DNA of 64,000 nucleotides from Streptomyces sp. NRRL F-4489 (GCF_001509485.1 NZ_LLZI01000287.1:1-64000), one strand, 5' to 3'. Shown: positions 46,072 to 54,927, counted from the first letter of the stretch. Notes: generated from the sequence alone by a model not told the origin. Numbers and translations: made by a program.

Positions 46072-47364
46072 GTGTCCGTACAAGAAACATCTCTCGCAGC
46101 ACCTGTACGTCCGGATGTACGGCGGCTGGGCATCGGCAGCGGTACCGCGCTGTGCGCCGGCGCCGTCCTCGGCCCCGGGGTGCTGACGCTGCCGTCGCTG
46201 GCCGCCGCCGCGGCCGGTCCGGCCTCCCTGGTGGCCTGGGTCCTGCTGCTGGCGCTGTGCGTCCCGGTGGCCGCGTCGTTCGCGGCGCTGGGCGCGCGGT
46301 ATCCGGACGGCGGGGGCGTCGCCACGTATGTGCACCGGGCGATCGGGCCGCGCGCCGCGGCGGTGGTCGGATGGTGGTTCTACGGGGCGGTGCCGCTGGG
46401 CGTGGTCTCGGCGGCCTGGATCGGCGGCAATTACGTGGCCGACGCGGCCGGCTGGGGCGACGGCGGGGCGGCCGCGGTCGGCGCGGTGGTGCTCGCCGGA
46501 TCGCTGGCCTCCAACGCGGTCGGGCTGCGGATGTCGGGCCAGGTGCAATTGCTGCTCGGCGGGCTGCTGGCGGCGGTGCTGCTGTGCGCGGTGCTGGCCG
46601 CCGCGCCGCGGGTGTCGGCGGCGAACTTCACGCCGTTCCTGCCCGGCGGCTGGGCGTCGGTGGGGTCGGCGGCGTCGGTGCTCTTCTTCGCGTTCGCCGG
46701 GTGGGAGGCGGCCAGCCACCTGTCCGGGGAGTTCGCCGATCCGGCGCGGGACCTGCCGCGGGTGACCCGCCGCACCCTCGCCGTGATCACCGTGCTGTAC
46801 CTGGGGCTGGCGGTGGCCACCATCGGGGCGCTGGGCCCGGCCGCCGCGCGCACCGACACCCCGCTGACCGCGCTGCTCGCGCAGAGCGCGGGCACCGCCG
46901 CCCGCCCGGTGGCGGCCGCGGCGGCGCTGTTCCTGACCTTCGGGGCCGTCAACTCCTATCTGGCCGGGGCGTCCCGGCTGGGCGCGGCGCTCGGCCGGGA
47001 CGGGGCGGCGCCGCGCTGGCTGGCCAAGGGCGGCGCGCCGGGCGAGGTGCCGCGGCGGTCGCTGGCGGTGCTGGGCGCGGCGGCGGTGGTGCTGGCGGTG
47101 CCGGCCGCGGCCGGCGCGGCCGATCTGGACCTGCTGATGCGGGCCACCGCCACCTGCCTGGCCGCGGTGACCCTGGCCGGGCTGGCCGCCGCGCTGGTGC
47201 TGCTGCCCCGCCGCACTCCCCTGTGGTGCGGCGCGCTGGCCAGTTCGCTGCTGACGGCCGGGGTGCTGGCGTTCTCCGGGTGGCTGCTGCTGATCCCGGT
47301 GGCGCTGGCCGCCGCGTCCACCGCGTTCCTGACCCTGCGCCGGACGGGCCGGGGCACCCGCTGA
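46072..47364 (+). CDS. APC-superfamily amino acid transporter, probable exporter
   Basis: The 430-residue protein has about 12 membrane segments. It includes GSGTALCAGAVLGPGVLTLPS, the consensus GxG-type first helix of APC carriers, and FFAFAGWEAASHLSGEF in the helix 6 region. The sequence is close to YjeH-like transporters, which export methionine and branched-chain amino acids. The GTG at 46072 is 80 bases from the divergent Lrp gene, whose product is the expected activator. A good hairpin terminator follows at 47391. Confidence 0.9.
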   Translation: MSVQETSLAAPVRPDVRRLGIGSGTALCAGAVLGPGVLTLPSLAAAAAGPASLVAWVLLLALCVPVAASFAALGARYPDGGGVATYVHRAIGPRAAAVVGWWFYGAVPLGVVSAAWIGGNYVADAAGWGDGGAAAVGAVVLAGSLASNAVGLRMSGQVQLLLGGLLAAVLLCAVLAAAPRVSAANFTPFLPGGWASVGSAASVLFFAFAGWEAASHLSGEFADPARDLPRVTRRTLAVITVLYLGLAVATIGALGPAAARTDTPLTALLAQSAGTAARPVAAAAALFLTFGAVNSYLAGASRLGAALGRDGAAPRWLAKGGAPGEVPRRSLAVLGAAAVVLAVPAAAGAADLDLLMRATATCLAAVTLAGLAAALVLLPRRTPLWCGALASSLLTAGVLAFSGWLLLIPVALAAASTAFLTLRRTGRGTR

Positions 47365-47390
47365 ATCGCGTACGGGCGCACCCGGCCCGG

Positions 47391-47423
47391 GGCCCGGCCC
47401 GCGCGCCGACCGCGGGCCGGGCC
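47391..47423. terminator. Hairpin terminator between convergent genes
   Basis: Perfect 13-base arms (GGCCCGGCCCGCG and its complement) with a 7-base loop lie between the APC gene stop at 47364 and the lipase stop at 47429, so the hairpin can end both transcripts. Confidence 0.7.
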
Positions 47424-47428
47424 GCGGC

Positions 47429-48286
47429 TCAACTCGCCGCGGAGGCGCAGGTGGTGGGGGTGGCGTGGGCCGGGTCGAGGGCGTTGGCCGTCTCGTGGAA
47501 GGCGATCCGGTCGGTGAGCCCGATGGCCAGGTGCTCGGAGAGGTCGGCCGGGCACAGGTCCTGGAGGACGACGTTGCGGACGCCGGGCCCGTTGAGGAAG
47601 CCCGAGGTGTACGGGGTGACGACCTCGTCGTAGCGGGTGGCGATGACGGTGTAGCGGACGCCGGGGACGGTGTCGCCGCCGGCGTTGAGGCGGCTCAGCA
47701 GCGCGGACCCGGCGGCCTGGTCGGTGAGCCCCGGCGTGAAGTGGTCGAGGTACTTCTTCGCGCCCGGGAAGAGATCCAGCAACCGGGTCAGCCCACTGAG
47801 CGTCGTCCCGTGATTGTCCGGCGCCAGCCCTACAAGACTGTGCACCTTGCCCGCCCCACCATGGAACTTCAGATACACCCGCGGCATCATCCCGCCCTGC
47901 GAGTGCCCGACGAGGTCGACCTGGGCGGCGCCGGTCGCGGCCCGCACCCGGTCGACATAGCCGGCGAGTTGGCGCGCGGAGTCGTCGACGGCCCCGAGGC
48001 CGTGGAAGACCGGGACGCCGGGCACCTGCCCGTAGTCCAGGGAGAAGACGCAGTACCCGCGGTTGACCAGATAGGGCGCCAGGCCGAGCCAGTTGTCGAC
48101 GGCGTTGCCGAAGGTGCCGTGGACGAGGACGACCGGCCGCGGGTGGGCGGCGGAGGGCTTGCAGGCGTAGTCGTTCCAGCCGCGGCTGACGGTGGGGGAC
48201 GCCGCCGCGGGGGTTGCCGTGGTGAGACCCAGCGCCAGGACGACCGCCGGGAGGACGGCGCGCAGTCTCGGCCGACGCAGCTTCAT
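47429..48286 (-). CDS. Secreted triacylglycerol lipase (alpha/beta hydrolase)
   Basis: The 285-residue protein starts at the ATG at 48286 with AAGGAG upstream and has a signal peptide ending at about Ala28 (TATPAAA). The alpha/beta-hydrolase blocks are the oxyanion HGTFGNAVDNW, nucleophile Ser in VDLVGHSQGGMMPR, the Asp and His region TRYDEVVTPYTSGFL and the SEHLAIG stretch near the C-terminus. It resembles the Streptomyces/Pseudomonas class I lipases. It is convergent with the APC gene and has a 16-base perfect palindrome 56 bases upstream. Confidence 0.93.
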   Translation of the reverse strand: MKLRRPRLRAVLPAVVLALGLTTATPAAASPTVSRGWNDYACKPSAAHPRPVVLVHGTFGNAVDNWLGLAPYLVNRGYCVFSLDYGQVPGVPVFHGLGAVDDSARQLAGYVDRVRAATGAAQVDLVGHSQGGMMPRVYLKFHGGAGKVHSLVGLAPDNHGTTLSGLTRLLDLFPGAKKYLDHFTPGLTDQAAGSALLSRLNAGGDTVPGVRYTVIATRYDEVVTPYTSGFLNGPGVRNVVLQDLCPADLSEHLAIGLTDRIAFHETANALDPAHATPTTCASAAS

Positions 48287-48341
48287 ACGATGCTCCTTGC
48301 GGGGGTGAGGGGACTCCGAGGTGCTCGGTGAGCCGTTCACC

Positions 48342-48357
48342 TGCGATCCGGATCGCA
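48342..48357. promoter_or_regulatory. Perfect 16-base palindrome upstream of the lipase gene
   Basis: TGCGATCCGGATCGCA is its own reverse complement. It lies 56 bases upstream of the lipase start and near the junction with the lower-GC island. It is a likely dimer-regulator site. No regulator gene is next to it. Confidence 0.45.
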
Positions 48358-48545
48358 AGGGCCAACGTGGTGACTGCCAGGTAAGTTACGGCCGGGTAAG
48401 CGGGGTGTACCAGTGGCGTGACGGTGAAGGAAACCCCACCGGATCCCCGCGGCACGAACGCGTCCGCAACGGGGGTTGCGTGCGGCGGGGACGGTGGGGG
48501 CGGGCACCGCACCCGGCGCAACGCTCCCCTCCCGCACCGGTCGCC

Positions 48546-49595
48546 TCAGCTGAAGGCGAGTACCCGGAACGCAGTGCGGATATCGGTCAAGGGTCGCCGA
48601 TCGCGTGTGTAGTAGAGCTTGTTGGTCAGCAGCACCGCCCAGCGTCTTTGCCCGGGTGACACCCACAGAGCGGTGCCGGTGAAGCCGTAGTGGGACCAGA
48701 TGTCCTCGCCAGGCTCCGTTCCGGCAGCCGGGTGCCAGAAGAAGCCGCGTCCGGGCTGCAAGGGCCCCGTTTGGATCCGCAGGGACTCCGAGGTCCATGC
48801 GGGACCGAATCCTGCCTGCCCAGGGGCGGTGGTGGTGTCCAGTGTGTAGCGCAGGAAGGCCACGAGATCGTCCAGGACGGTGAAGGTGCCGGCGATGCCG
48901 CAGACGCCGCCGAGGAGTCTGGCGGAGAAGTCGTGGACGATGCCTTTGAGGTGGGTCCCGGTGTCCTCGTCCAGTTCGGTCGGTGCGCAGCGGGCGGCGG
49001 CCTGGGCGGGGAGTGGCCCGTAGCGGGTGGAGTCCATGCCCAGGGGCTGCCAGGTCCGTTCCATAGCGAGTTGGTCGAGGGGGAGGCCGGAGAGGTATTC
49101 GGCGAGGTAGCCGAGGATGAGGGCAGCGCGGTCGGTGTACTCGACGGCTTCACCCGGTGGGCGGTGCAGGGCCTCGTGCAGGACGCCGTCGCGGACGTCC
49201 TGCGGGTCGGTGCCGTACAGACGCTTCAGCTGGGCCCGCAGTGGCAGGCCGGCCGTGTGGGTCAGCAGGTGGCGAGCCGTCACCATTCCGAGCGGGTGTC
49301 CCTCGGCCTCGGGCCAGAAGCCGCCGAGAGGCGAGTCCAGGTCGAGTTTTCCGTCCTCCCACAGGGCGCCGATGGAGGACCAGACGGCAAGGATCTTGGT
49401 GAGGCTGGCAGCGTCGAAGACCGTGTCCAGCCGCATCGGCATGTCAGGTTCGCTCGGATCGAGGACTCCGGTGGCGCCACGGGTCCAGACGGTACCGGTG
49501 TCACCGACGGCCCACACGGCGCCCGGATAGGCCCTGTCACGGGCCCCTCCGGCCAGGAGCTCTTCGATCTTTTCGGTGGCGGGGAGGTGTGTCAT
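48546..49595 (-). CDS. Serine hydrolase of the beta-lactamase/transpeptidase-like fold
   Basis: The 349-residue protein has the class C beta-lactamase-fold motifs: nucleophile Ser and Lys in DAASLTKILAVW (SxxK), Tyr in EAVEYTDRAALIL (YxN variant YTD), and a HYGFTGTALWVSPGQ stretch near the KTG position. No signal peptide is seen, so it is probably cytoplasmic. Such proteins act as esterases, amidases or D-amino acid peptidases rather than true beta-lactamases. The ATG at 49595 follows AGGAAG. It is the first gene of the lower-GC island and 127 bases downstream of the glycosyltransferase stop on the same strand, so it may be the last gene of that operon. Confidence 0.87.
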   Translation of the reverse strand: MTHLPATEKIEELLAGGARDRAYPGAVWAVGDTGTVWTRGATGVLDPSEPDMPMRLDTVFDAASLTKILAVWSSIGALWEDGKLDLDSPLGGFWPEAEGHPLGMVTARHLLTHTAGLPLRAQLKRLYGTDPQDVRDGVLHEALHRPPGEAVEYTDRAALILGYLAEYLSGLPLDQLAMERTWQPLGMDSTRYGPLPAQAAARCAPTELDEDTGTHLKGIVHDFSARLLGGVCGIAGTFTVLDDLVAFLRYTLDTTTAPGQAGFGPAWTSESLRIQTGPLQPGRGFFWHPAAGTEPGEDIWSHYGFTGTALWVSPGQRRWAVLLTNKLYYTRDRRPLTDIRTAFRVLAFS

Positions 49596-49722
49596 GTCTT
49601 CCTGTTCACAGTCGGTGCGTTGGCCGGACGCGTAATGTCTGCGAGCCAGGCCCAGAGGACGCGGCAGATCAGTGTCCGGCCCCGGCGCGCTGGATGGGGA
49701 GATTCCTGGTGTCCCGGGCGCG

Positions 49723-50877
49723 TCATGCGGAGTGCTTGCCTACGCGCACTGCGGATGCGAGCCGGCGGCCGAGCGAGGACAAGGCTTGGGCCGTCGCGGA
49801 GAGCGGGTAGCGGGTGGCGTTCGCGCGCCCGGCCTGCTGCAGAGTGGCCATCAGGCCAGGGGTGGTCCGAAGCCGACCGAGGTCGCGGGCGAGCGCAGCG
49901 GAGTTGGTGAAGTCGGTGGCCAGTCCTGAGGCACCCAACGTCTCCCTGAGGCCAGGGACCGGCTGGTAGACAACGGGAAGGCCGGAGGCTTGCGCTTCGA
50001 GGGCGACCAGGCCCATGGCTTCCAAGGTGGTCGACGGCATGACGAGGACGTCATGTTCGGTGAAGGCTTTCCACAGCTGCGGGCGGCGGAGCCAGCCGAG
50101 GTAGCGGGCCCGCACGCCCATCCGCTGGAGCAACGGGGCCATTGCGTGGAACTGGGACCGCGGCGCCGCGATGCTCAGTTCTGCCCTTGAGACGCGCGCC
50201 AGGCTTTTGATCAGGGTCTCGACGCCCTTCTCGGTGGTGAGCCGCCCCGCGTAGAGCAGTCGAAGGTGGTTGGTGGTGATACGGGGCCGCCTGGGAGGCG
50301 GATCGGTGAGCAGGTGGTCGGGGATTCCCCACGGGACGCGGATGATCTTGCGTTCGTCGATCAGTGGAGCGAGCTTACGGAGGTGGGCAGCCATGGCAGT
50401 GGTGGGTACCACGATGGCGTTGGCGGTCCTGGCGGTTTCGCGCAGCACGTGGAGCTGATCGGGGTGGGACTCGGCGAAGAGCAGGTCCGTGCCGTGGACC
50501 AGGGCGATCCGGGGGTGGGCCGGGAGTGCCCGGACCAGGGCCGGGGTGGCCCCGAAGGTGAGGTGCTGAAGGTGCAGGACGCCGATCCGGGAGGGGTCGA
50601 CCGCGGTCGTGAGGGCTCTGCGCAGGGCGGCGACGTACTGACCGAAGGCGGGGCCGGCCAGGCACTTCCCGGGGACGTGGAGGAGGTCGAGTCCGGGCGG
50701 GACGCTCGGGACACCGTGGCTGGTGGGGGCGAGCATGAAGGCGTGGGCGGGAATGAGGGGGTTGTCGCCGGTGTAGAGGTCGAGGAACAGCTCGACGCTG
50801 CCGCCGGGGCTGCCTGCGGGCAGGTCCAGGAAGGTGGCGGCCAGCGGGCCGGGCACGGGGCGGACGACAGGGCTCAC
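49723..50877 (-). CDS. GT4-family glycosyltransferase
   Basis: The 384-residue GT-B enzyme has a less conserved acceptor domain and the donor-binding half of GT4 enzymes: LLYAGRLTTEKGVETLIKSL and the EX7E motif in STTLEAMGLVALEAQASGLP. It transfers a sugar from a nucleotide-sugar to an unknown acceptor. The GTG start at 50877 overlaps the stop of the upstream gene by four bases (GTGA). It is the last gene of a run of five genes, each coupled by a four-base overlap, after the MurA-like, metallophosphoesterase and two dCTP-deaminase-like genes. Confidence 0.9.
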   Translation of the reverse strand: MSPVVRPVPGPLAATFLDLPAGSPGGSVELFLDLYTGDNPLIPAHAFMLAPTSHGVPSVPPGLDLLHVPGKCLAGPAFGQYVAALRRALTTAVDPSRIGVLHLQHLTFGATPALVRALPAHPRIALVHGTDLLFAESHPDQLHVLRETARTANAIVVPTTAMAAHLRKLAPLIDERKIIRVPWGIPDHLLTDPPPRRPRITTNHLRLLYAGRLTTEKGVETLIKSLARVSRAELSIAAPRSQFHAMAPLLQRMGVRARYLGWLRRPQLWKAFTEHDVLVMPSTTLEAMGLVALEAQASGLPVVYQPVPGLRETLGASGLATDFTNSAALARDLGRLRTTPGLMATLQQAGRANATRYPLSATAQALSSLGRRLASAVRVGKHSA

Positions 50878-51410
50878 AGGCCGGCTCCTTCGATCTCTTC
50901 GTAGAGGCGCGAGATGTCGATGCCGTTGGTGGTTGCGTACTTGGCACGCTGGTGCCGGTAGTTGGCCGGCGTTCCCGACGCGGTGAGGAAGACGAGCTTG
51001 CCGAACGTCATGCCGGGATAGACGCGCACCGGCTTGGCAGCCCGGATCTCCAGCGTCCAGCGAATGGCGTGGCCTTGGTGGCCGAGCGGAGCGGAGACGT
51101 GGACCCAGATGCCCAGGGAGCCGATGGTCCGGTCGCCGTTGAGCAGTTGGGCGTAGGTGTCCGAGCCGGTCCGTTCGTGGGTGATGCCGAGGTAGAGGAG
51201 GCCGGGTTCCAGCAGGGCGCCGGTGTCGGGGATGTCCGTCTCGGAGAAGGTGGTGGGGGTGGCCGCGTCGAGGTGGCCGTCGCAGAAGCGGAGCGTGTTG
51301 CCCAGGCGCCAGTCGTAGGCGTTCGGGGAGAGGCGGGCCGGGTCGTACGGGTCGATGGTGATTTCGCCGGCCTGAATCGCGGCGGCAATGGCGGGGCCGG
51401 TGAGGATCAC
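50874..51410 (-). CDS. dCTP-deaminase-like paralogue B (keeps catalytic Glu, lost GRSSxxR)
   Basis: The 178-residue protein is a dCTP deaminase/dUTPase-fold member: SPNAYDWRLGNTLRF, WTLEIRAAKPVRVYPGMTFG and KLVFL are conserved. The Glu of WTLE (residue 121) is present, but the nucleotide-phosphate segment GRSSxxR of the family is GDRTIGSLG (residues 92-100), and the C-terminal YQ motif is absent. Homomeric activity is therefore doubtful. The GTG start at 51410 overlaps the paralogue A stop by four bases, so the two are made together. A heteromer with A is the attractive reading, but it is an inference. Confidence 0.85.
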   Translation of the reverse strand: MILTGPAIAAAIQAGEITIDPYDPARLSPNAYDWRLGNTLRFCDGHLDAATPTTFSETDIPDTGALLEPGLLYLGITHERTGSDTYAQLLNGDRTIGSLGIWVHVSAPLGHQGHAIRWTLEIRAAKPVRVYPGMTFGKLVFLTASGTPANYRHQRAKYATTNGIDISRLYEEIEGAGL

Positions 51411-51946
51411 GAGGCGACCGCCTGGATGCGGGTCACGTCCTGCCAGTAACAGGAGGGTTGCGGGCCGGTCGCGGCCTGGTACTTGCCGCAGTACGGGGCG
51501 ATGGGGCCGGTGGAGACGAAGAACATGATCTGCCCGATCTTCATCCCCGCGTAGACGCGCAGGGGGCGGATCGGGGAGAGCATCAGTGTCCATTGGCCGT
51601 GGAAGCCGATGTCGCCGATCGGTGCGGTGATCTCGACGAAAAGGCCGAGCCGGCCGACGGACGAACGCCCGAACAGCAGCGGGACGAACGAGTCGGAACC
51701 GACGCGTTCAAGGGTGTGACCGAGGTAGAGCTCGCCGGGCTGGAGAACGCAACCACCAGGGCCGATCTCGACCTCCTGGGTGGGGTTGGGCCGGTGGGGG
51801 TCGATGACGGGGCTGGTGTAGGTGAGCAGGGTGGGGCCGAGGCGGACGTTGTAGCTGTTGGGGTTCACCTGCTCGGGCTCGAACGGGGCAATGGCCAGTC
51901 GCCCGTCGTGTGCGGCGGCGGTGATCTCGGGTCCGGTCAGGATCAT
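51407..51946 (-). CDS. dCTP-deaminase-like paralogue A (keeps GRSSxxR, lost catalytic Glu)
   Basis: The 179-residue protein has NPNSYNVRLGPTLLTYTSP, the intact GRSSVGR segment (residues 93-99), RVYAGMKIGQIMFF and a KYQ motif near the C-terminus. At the position of the catalytic Glu in WTLE it has Met122 (GQWTLML). In dCTP deaminases that Glu performs the chemistry, so this paralogue should bind a nucleotide but not deaminate. The ATG at 51946 overlaps the metallophosphoesterase stop (ATGA). Its partner gene B follows immediately. Confidence 0.87.
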   Translation of the reverse strand: MILTGPEITAAAHDGRLAIAPFEPEQVNPNSYNVRLGPTLLTYTSPVIDPHRPNPTQEVEIGPGGCVLQPGELYLGHTLERVGSDSFVPLLFGRSSVGRLGLFVEITAPIGDIGFHGQWTLMLSPIRPLRVYAGMKIGQIMFFVSTGPIAPYCGKYQAATGPQPSCYWQDVTRIQAVAS

Positions 51947-53175
51947 CGGGCACCTGCTTGCTGCTCGTCGGGCAGTGGAGTGGTGAGGGTGCTGCGGACG
52001 GCCTGTCCGAGGGGCAAGCCGGCTTGGTGAGTACGGCCGCCCAGGTAGGTGTCGGCGAGGTAGTGGGTGGTCAGTACGGAGCGGATTCCGGGCGGGAGCG
52101 GGTCGGGGGCAATGGCGAGGGGACCGACCCGGTCGGTGAGGTGATCCCGCAACGCATAGAGGTCGGCTGCACCTACGTTGGGAAGGAAGGCGTGGACGAG
52201 CTGGTTGTCGAAGGGCTCGATGGCCAGGAGGTCCCCGAGGGTGAGCTGGTCGCCTAGACGGGTGACTCGCAGGGCCGTCTCGTTCAGGATGACGCCGTCG
52301 GCGCCGAGTCCGGTGTGCAGCCGGTCGGCGGTCTCCTGGAGAAGGTGGTGCCGGTTGAACTGGCCGCGGTACCGAACCCGCACGGGCCCAAGAGGGGTGG
52401 CCAGCATGCCCCTGAAGTGAGCGATCTTCTCGTTGGTGCCGGCGAGTTCGTCCGGGACGGTGCCGCTGTCCGCGTCGGGGAACGTGGCCGTGTGGGCCAT
52501 CCACGTGGCACCCTCCGCTGGTTCTGCGACGGCGTACCCGGTGCCGAGTTCCCCGCCCTTCACGACGAGGGTGCTGCCGATGCGTACCGGTCCGTTGGAG
52601 GCGCTGTGGCAGTGGCCGGAGAAGATCACGTCCGCGAACGGACAAGCGGCGGCCAGCTCCACGTCAGCTGCGAAGCCGGAGTGGGAAAGCACCACCCAGG
52701 CGTCGGCGTTGTGACGGTGTTGCAGCATCATCATGCGCAGGGCCTGACCAGGTTCGGTTACCCGGTGGTCGGAGCGCTGGTCAGCGTGGATCGTGGCGAA
52801 CGCGGCCGGGCTGATCACTGCCGTGATGGCGACCCGGAGATCACCGATGGTCGTGATCCGGAGGCGGTCGAAGAGCGGTTCGCCCTGGGCGTCGGTCGCA
52901 TTGGCGCACACGGTCATCGCGTGCAGCTGGGGTTCGAAGTAGTGCGGCCAGCCGTGGTTCCCCGGAGCGAGCAGGTCGTACAGGCTCGCGAGGACCTCAC
53001 GCTCGATCTCGCCCTTGCCGAAACGGTAGTAGCCGGTTCCCTCGAAGAAGTCTCCGCAGTCCACGATCAAGCCGTCCGCCCTGGCGGCGTGGAGGTGCGT
53101 GAGGAAGGGAGCGGCCTGGTCGAAGGCGGAGTGGACGTCGGTGGTGGCCGTGATCTTCCGGAGTTGCCGGCTCAT
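51943..53175 (-). CDS. UshA-like metallophosphoesterase (5'-nucleotidase type)
   Basis: The 410-residue protein has a calcineurin-like metal site: Asp13 and His15 in TTDVHSAFDQ, Asp42 in DCGDFFEG, Asn73-His74 in APGNHGWPH, His165 in LSHSGFAAD and the GHCH motif at 187-190. A C-terminal half with the 5'-nucleotidase-like LGDLLAIEPFDNQLV completes an UshA-type layout. It has no signal peptide, so it acts in the cytoplasm, where UshA itself is periplasmic. Removal of phosphate from a modified nucleotide is the simplest role. Both ends overlap neighbours by four bases. Confidence 0.9.
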   Translation of the reverse strand: MSRQLRKITATTDVHSAFDQAAPFLTHLHAARADGLIVDCGDFFEGTGYYRFGKGEIEREVLASLYDLLAPGNHGWPHYFEPQLHAMTVCANATDAQGEPLFDRLRITTIGDLRVAITAVISPAAFATIHADQRSDHRVTEPGQALRMMMLQHRHNADAWVVLSHSGFAADVELAAACPFADVIFSGHCHSASNGPVRIGSTLVVKGGELGTGYAVAEPAEGATWMAHTATFPDADSGTVPDELAGTNEKIAHFRGMLATPLGPVRVRYRGQFNRHHLLQETADRLHTGLGADGVILNETALRVTRLGDQLTLGDLLAIEPFDNQLVHAFLPNVGAADLYALRDHLTDRVGPLAIAPDPLPPGIRSVLTTHYLADTYLGGRTHQAGLPLGQAVRSTLTTPLPDEQQAGAR

Positions 53176-54494
53176 GGGATGACCTCGCAGATGTCGGCGC
53201 CGAGGACGCGCAGCTTGCCGGGTAGGTCGGCGTGGCCGCGGCGAAGCTGTTCAAGGCCGCCGAGGGTGGTGACGCCGCGCGCGGTGAGCCCGGCGATGAG
53301 GAGGGCCGATCCGGTGCGGATGTCCGTGGCCTCCACTCCCGCACCGGTGAGCCGCTGCGGGCCGGTGAAGCGGCAACGGGTGGGCGACAGCTCATGGATG
53401 TCGGCGCCGAGTCGGGCGAGTTGGGGCACCAGGTTGCCGTGGCGACCGGAATTGATGGCGTCGGAGAACAGGTGGACGCCGGGGCGGGTCAGCGCCACCG
53501 CCATCAGCGGGGGTTCAAAGTCGGCGTCCAGCCCACCGGGGGCGAGCGAAGCGACGGCCCGCAGGGAGTGACTGCTGAGCTTCCCGTCCTGGGGACTGTC
53601 GACGATGAGGGTGCTGCCGTCGATGCCTGCGGAGACGCCGAGCCATCGCAGGGCGGTGATCAGCGGGGCGACGGCCTCCTCGCACACACCGGCGATATGG
53701 GCGTTGCCACCGGTGGCGGCGACGGCACAGGCCAGGGTCCCTGCCTCGATCTTGTCTCCGGGCACCGTCCACCTGACGGCTTTGTCCGGGGTCGACGACG
53801 GCGGAGCCGTCACCAAGCGGCTCTCGCTCACCCGGCAAGCCCAACCGGCCGCCCGCAGTGCATCCACGACACTCAGTACTTCCGGCGAGAGGTTGGGCTG
53901 CCCGAGTCTGAGCGGCCGGCCCGCCACAACGGCCCGCAGGAGGGCGGCTATCGTCGCCCCACGGGACCGGAACGGCAAGGCAAGGGACGCCGTTCCAGTC
54001 GGCTGTGCCCCGGCCTCCACCTGGTAGCCGTAGTCGTCGACGGTGATGCGATCGCCGAAGCCCTCGTACACCGCGAAGTGCTGTTCCATCCCCCGGTCGC
54101 CGATCCGGCAGCCGCCCGGCCATGGCAGCCTCGCCCGCCCGTGAACCCGGAGCAGCGCCGGGACGAGGTAGTACGAAGCCCGAATACGCGCAGCGACCTC
54201 CGGGGCCGGAGCCGCCGGGGTCCTCTTCCCCGGCATCATCACCACGCTGCGGGGGTCGGCAGCCACCCGGGCCGTACTCCAGCCGCACTGCTGGAGCAGG
54301 ACGAGCATCGTCTCGGCGTCCGCGTTCGCCGGCACGTTGGCCAGGTGGACCATGCGTCGCAGGGCAGCGGCCGCGGCCAGCAACGGCAACGCCGCGTTCT
54401 TCGAGCCATCGACGGCCACGGAGCCGGCGAGTGGCCCGCTGGGACGGACCGCGACGACTTCTGCGGCAGGTGAGGGAATCCGTACTCCTGACAA
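53172..54494 (-). CDS. MurA-like enolpyruvyl transferase paralogue
   Basis: The 440-residue protein is an EPSP-synthase-fold member closest to MurA: Lys32 in DGSKNAALPLL, Cys129 in PGGCRIGDR (the MurA phosphoenolpyruvate-site cysteine that fosfomycin alkylates), GDKIEAGTLACAVAATGGN, the Asp in LDADFEPPLM and the Arg in TDIRTGSALLIAGL. It transfers enolpyruvyl from phosphoenolpyruvate to a nucleotide-linked acceptor. It is divergent enough and placed with nucleotide genes, so it is probably not the housekeeping MurA; NikO/PolA, which act on UMP in nikkomycin and polyoxin, are precedents. The start is TTG 54494 with GAGGAG seven bases upstream. Confidence 0.9.
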   Translation of the reverse strand: MSGVRIPSPAAEVVAVRPSGPLAGSVAVDGSKNAALPLLAAAAALRRMVHLANVPANADAETMLVLLQQCGWSTARVAADPRSVVMMPGKRTPAAPAPEVAARIRASYYLVPALLRVHGRARLPWPGGCRIGDRGMEQHFAVYEGFGDRITVDDYGYQVEAGAQPTGTASLALPFRSRGATIAALLRAVVAGRPLRLGQPNLSPEVLSVVDALRAAGWACRVSESRLVTAPPSSTPDKAVRWTVPGDKIEAGTLACAVAATGGNAHIAGVCEEAVAPLITALRWLGVSAGIDGSTLIVDSPQDGKLSSHSLRAVASLAPGGLDADFEPPLMAVALTRPGVHLFSDAINSGRHGNLVPQLARLGADIHELSPTRCRFTGPQRLTGAGVEATDIRTGSALLIAGLTARGVTTLGGLEQLRRGHADLPGKLRVLGADICEVIP

Positions 54495-54516
54495 CGGTCA
54501 ACTCCTCGCACAGCGT

Positions 54517-54927
54517 TTACGGAAGGGCCGGCAGCGACGCACCGACCTTGAATTGGGCCCAGCACCGCTTACCGGGTGTCGCCGGTTCGATCCCGTGCCG
54601 ATCTGCAAGCGCGGCGACCAGGAACAACCCACGGCCGTTCTCCGCCGCCACGCCCGCAAGGCCCACGGCCGGCACCACCGGGCTGGTGTCCATGACCTCG
54701 ACGAGCAGCCTGTCGTCGCTCAGGCAAGCTCCGGCCACGATCGGTCCGCCGCCCGCGTGCTGCACCGCGTTCGCGAGCAGCTCCGCGACGACCAGCTCCG
54801 CGGTGTCCAATACCTCCTGGTCGAGGACGTCAGCCCACGCCCGCATCCCGTCCATCAGCCGCCGACGGGCGGTACTGGCCCCAACAGGCGTACTGACGAC
54901 GGGGAAACGGATGCGGTACGCGTCCAT
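54517..54927 (-). CDS. RsbW-like anti-sigma-type ATPase
   Basis: The 136-residue protein is a HATPase of the RsbW/SpoIIAB group: N box ELVVAELLANAVQHAGG, G1-type DTSPVVPAVG and G2-type NGRGLFLVAALADRHG. Such small ATPases bind regulators or sigma factors. The ATG at 54927 has AGGAGG upstream. It heads the operon, 22 bases before the MurA-like gene, and is divergent from an XRE regulator gene; ATPase plus XRE pairs are common in Streptomyces (abaA/whiJ-type loci). The usual DUF397 partner is not seen. Confidence 0.88.
   Translation of the reverse strand: MDAYRIRFPVVSTPVGASTARRRLMDGMRAWADVLDQEVLDTAELVVAELLANAVQHAGGGPIVAGACLSDDRLLVEVMDTSPVVPAVGLAGVAAENGRGLFLVAALADRHGIEPATPGKRCWAQFKVGASLPALP

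Noticed and set aside
48418..48612. Possible 64-residue gene on the plus strand between lipase and serine hydrolase
   Set aside because: Composition is low-complexity, there is no ribosome binding site, and the end overlaps the serine hydrolase gene antisense.
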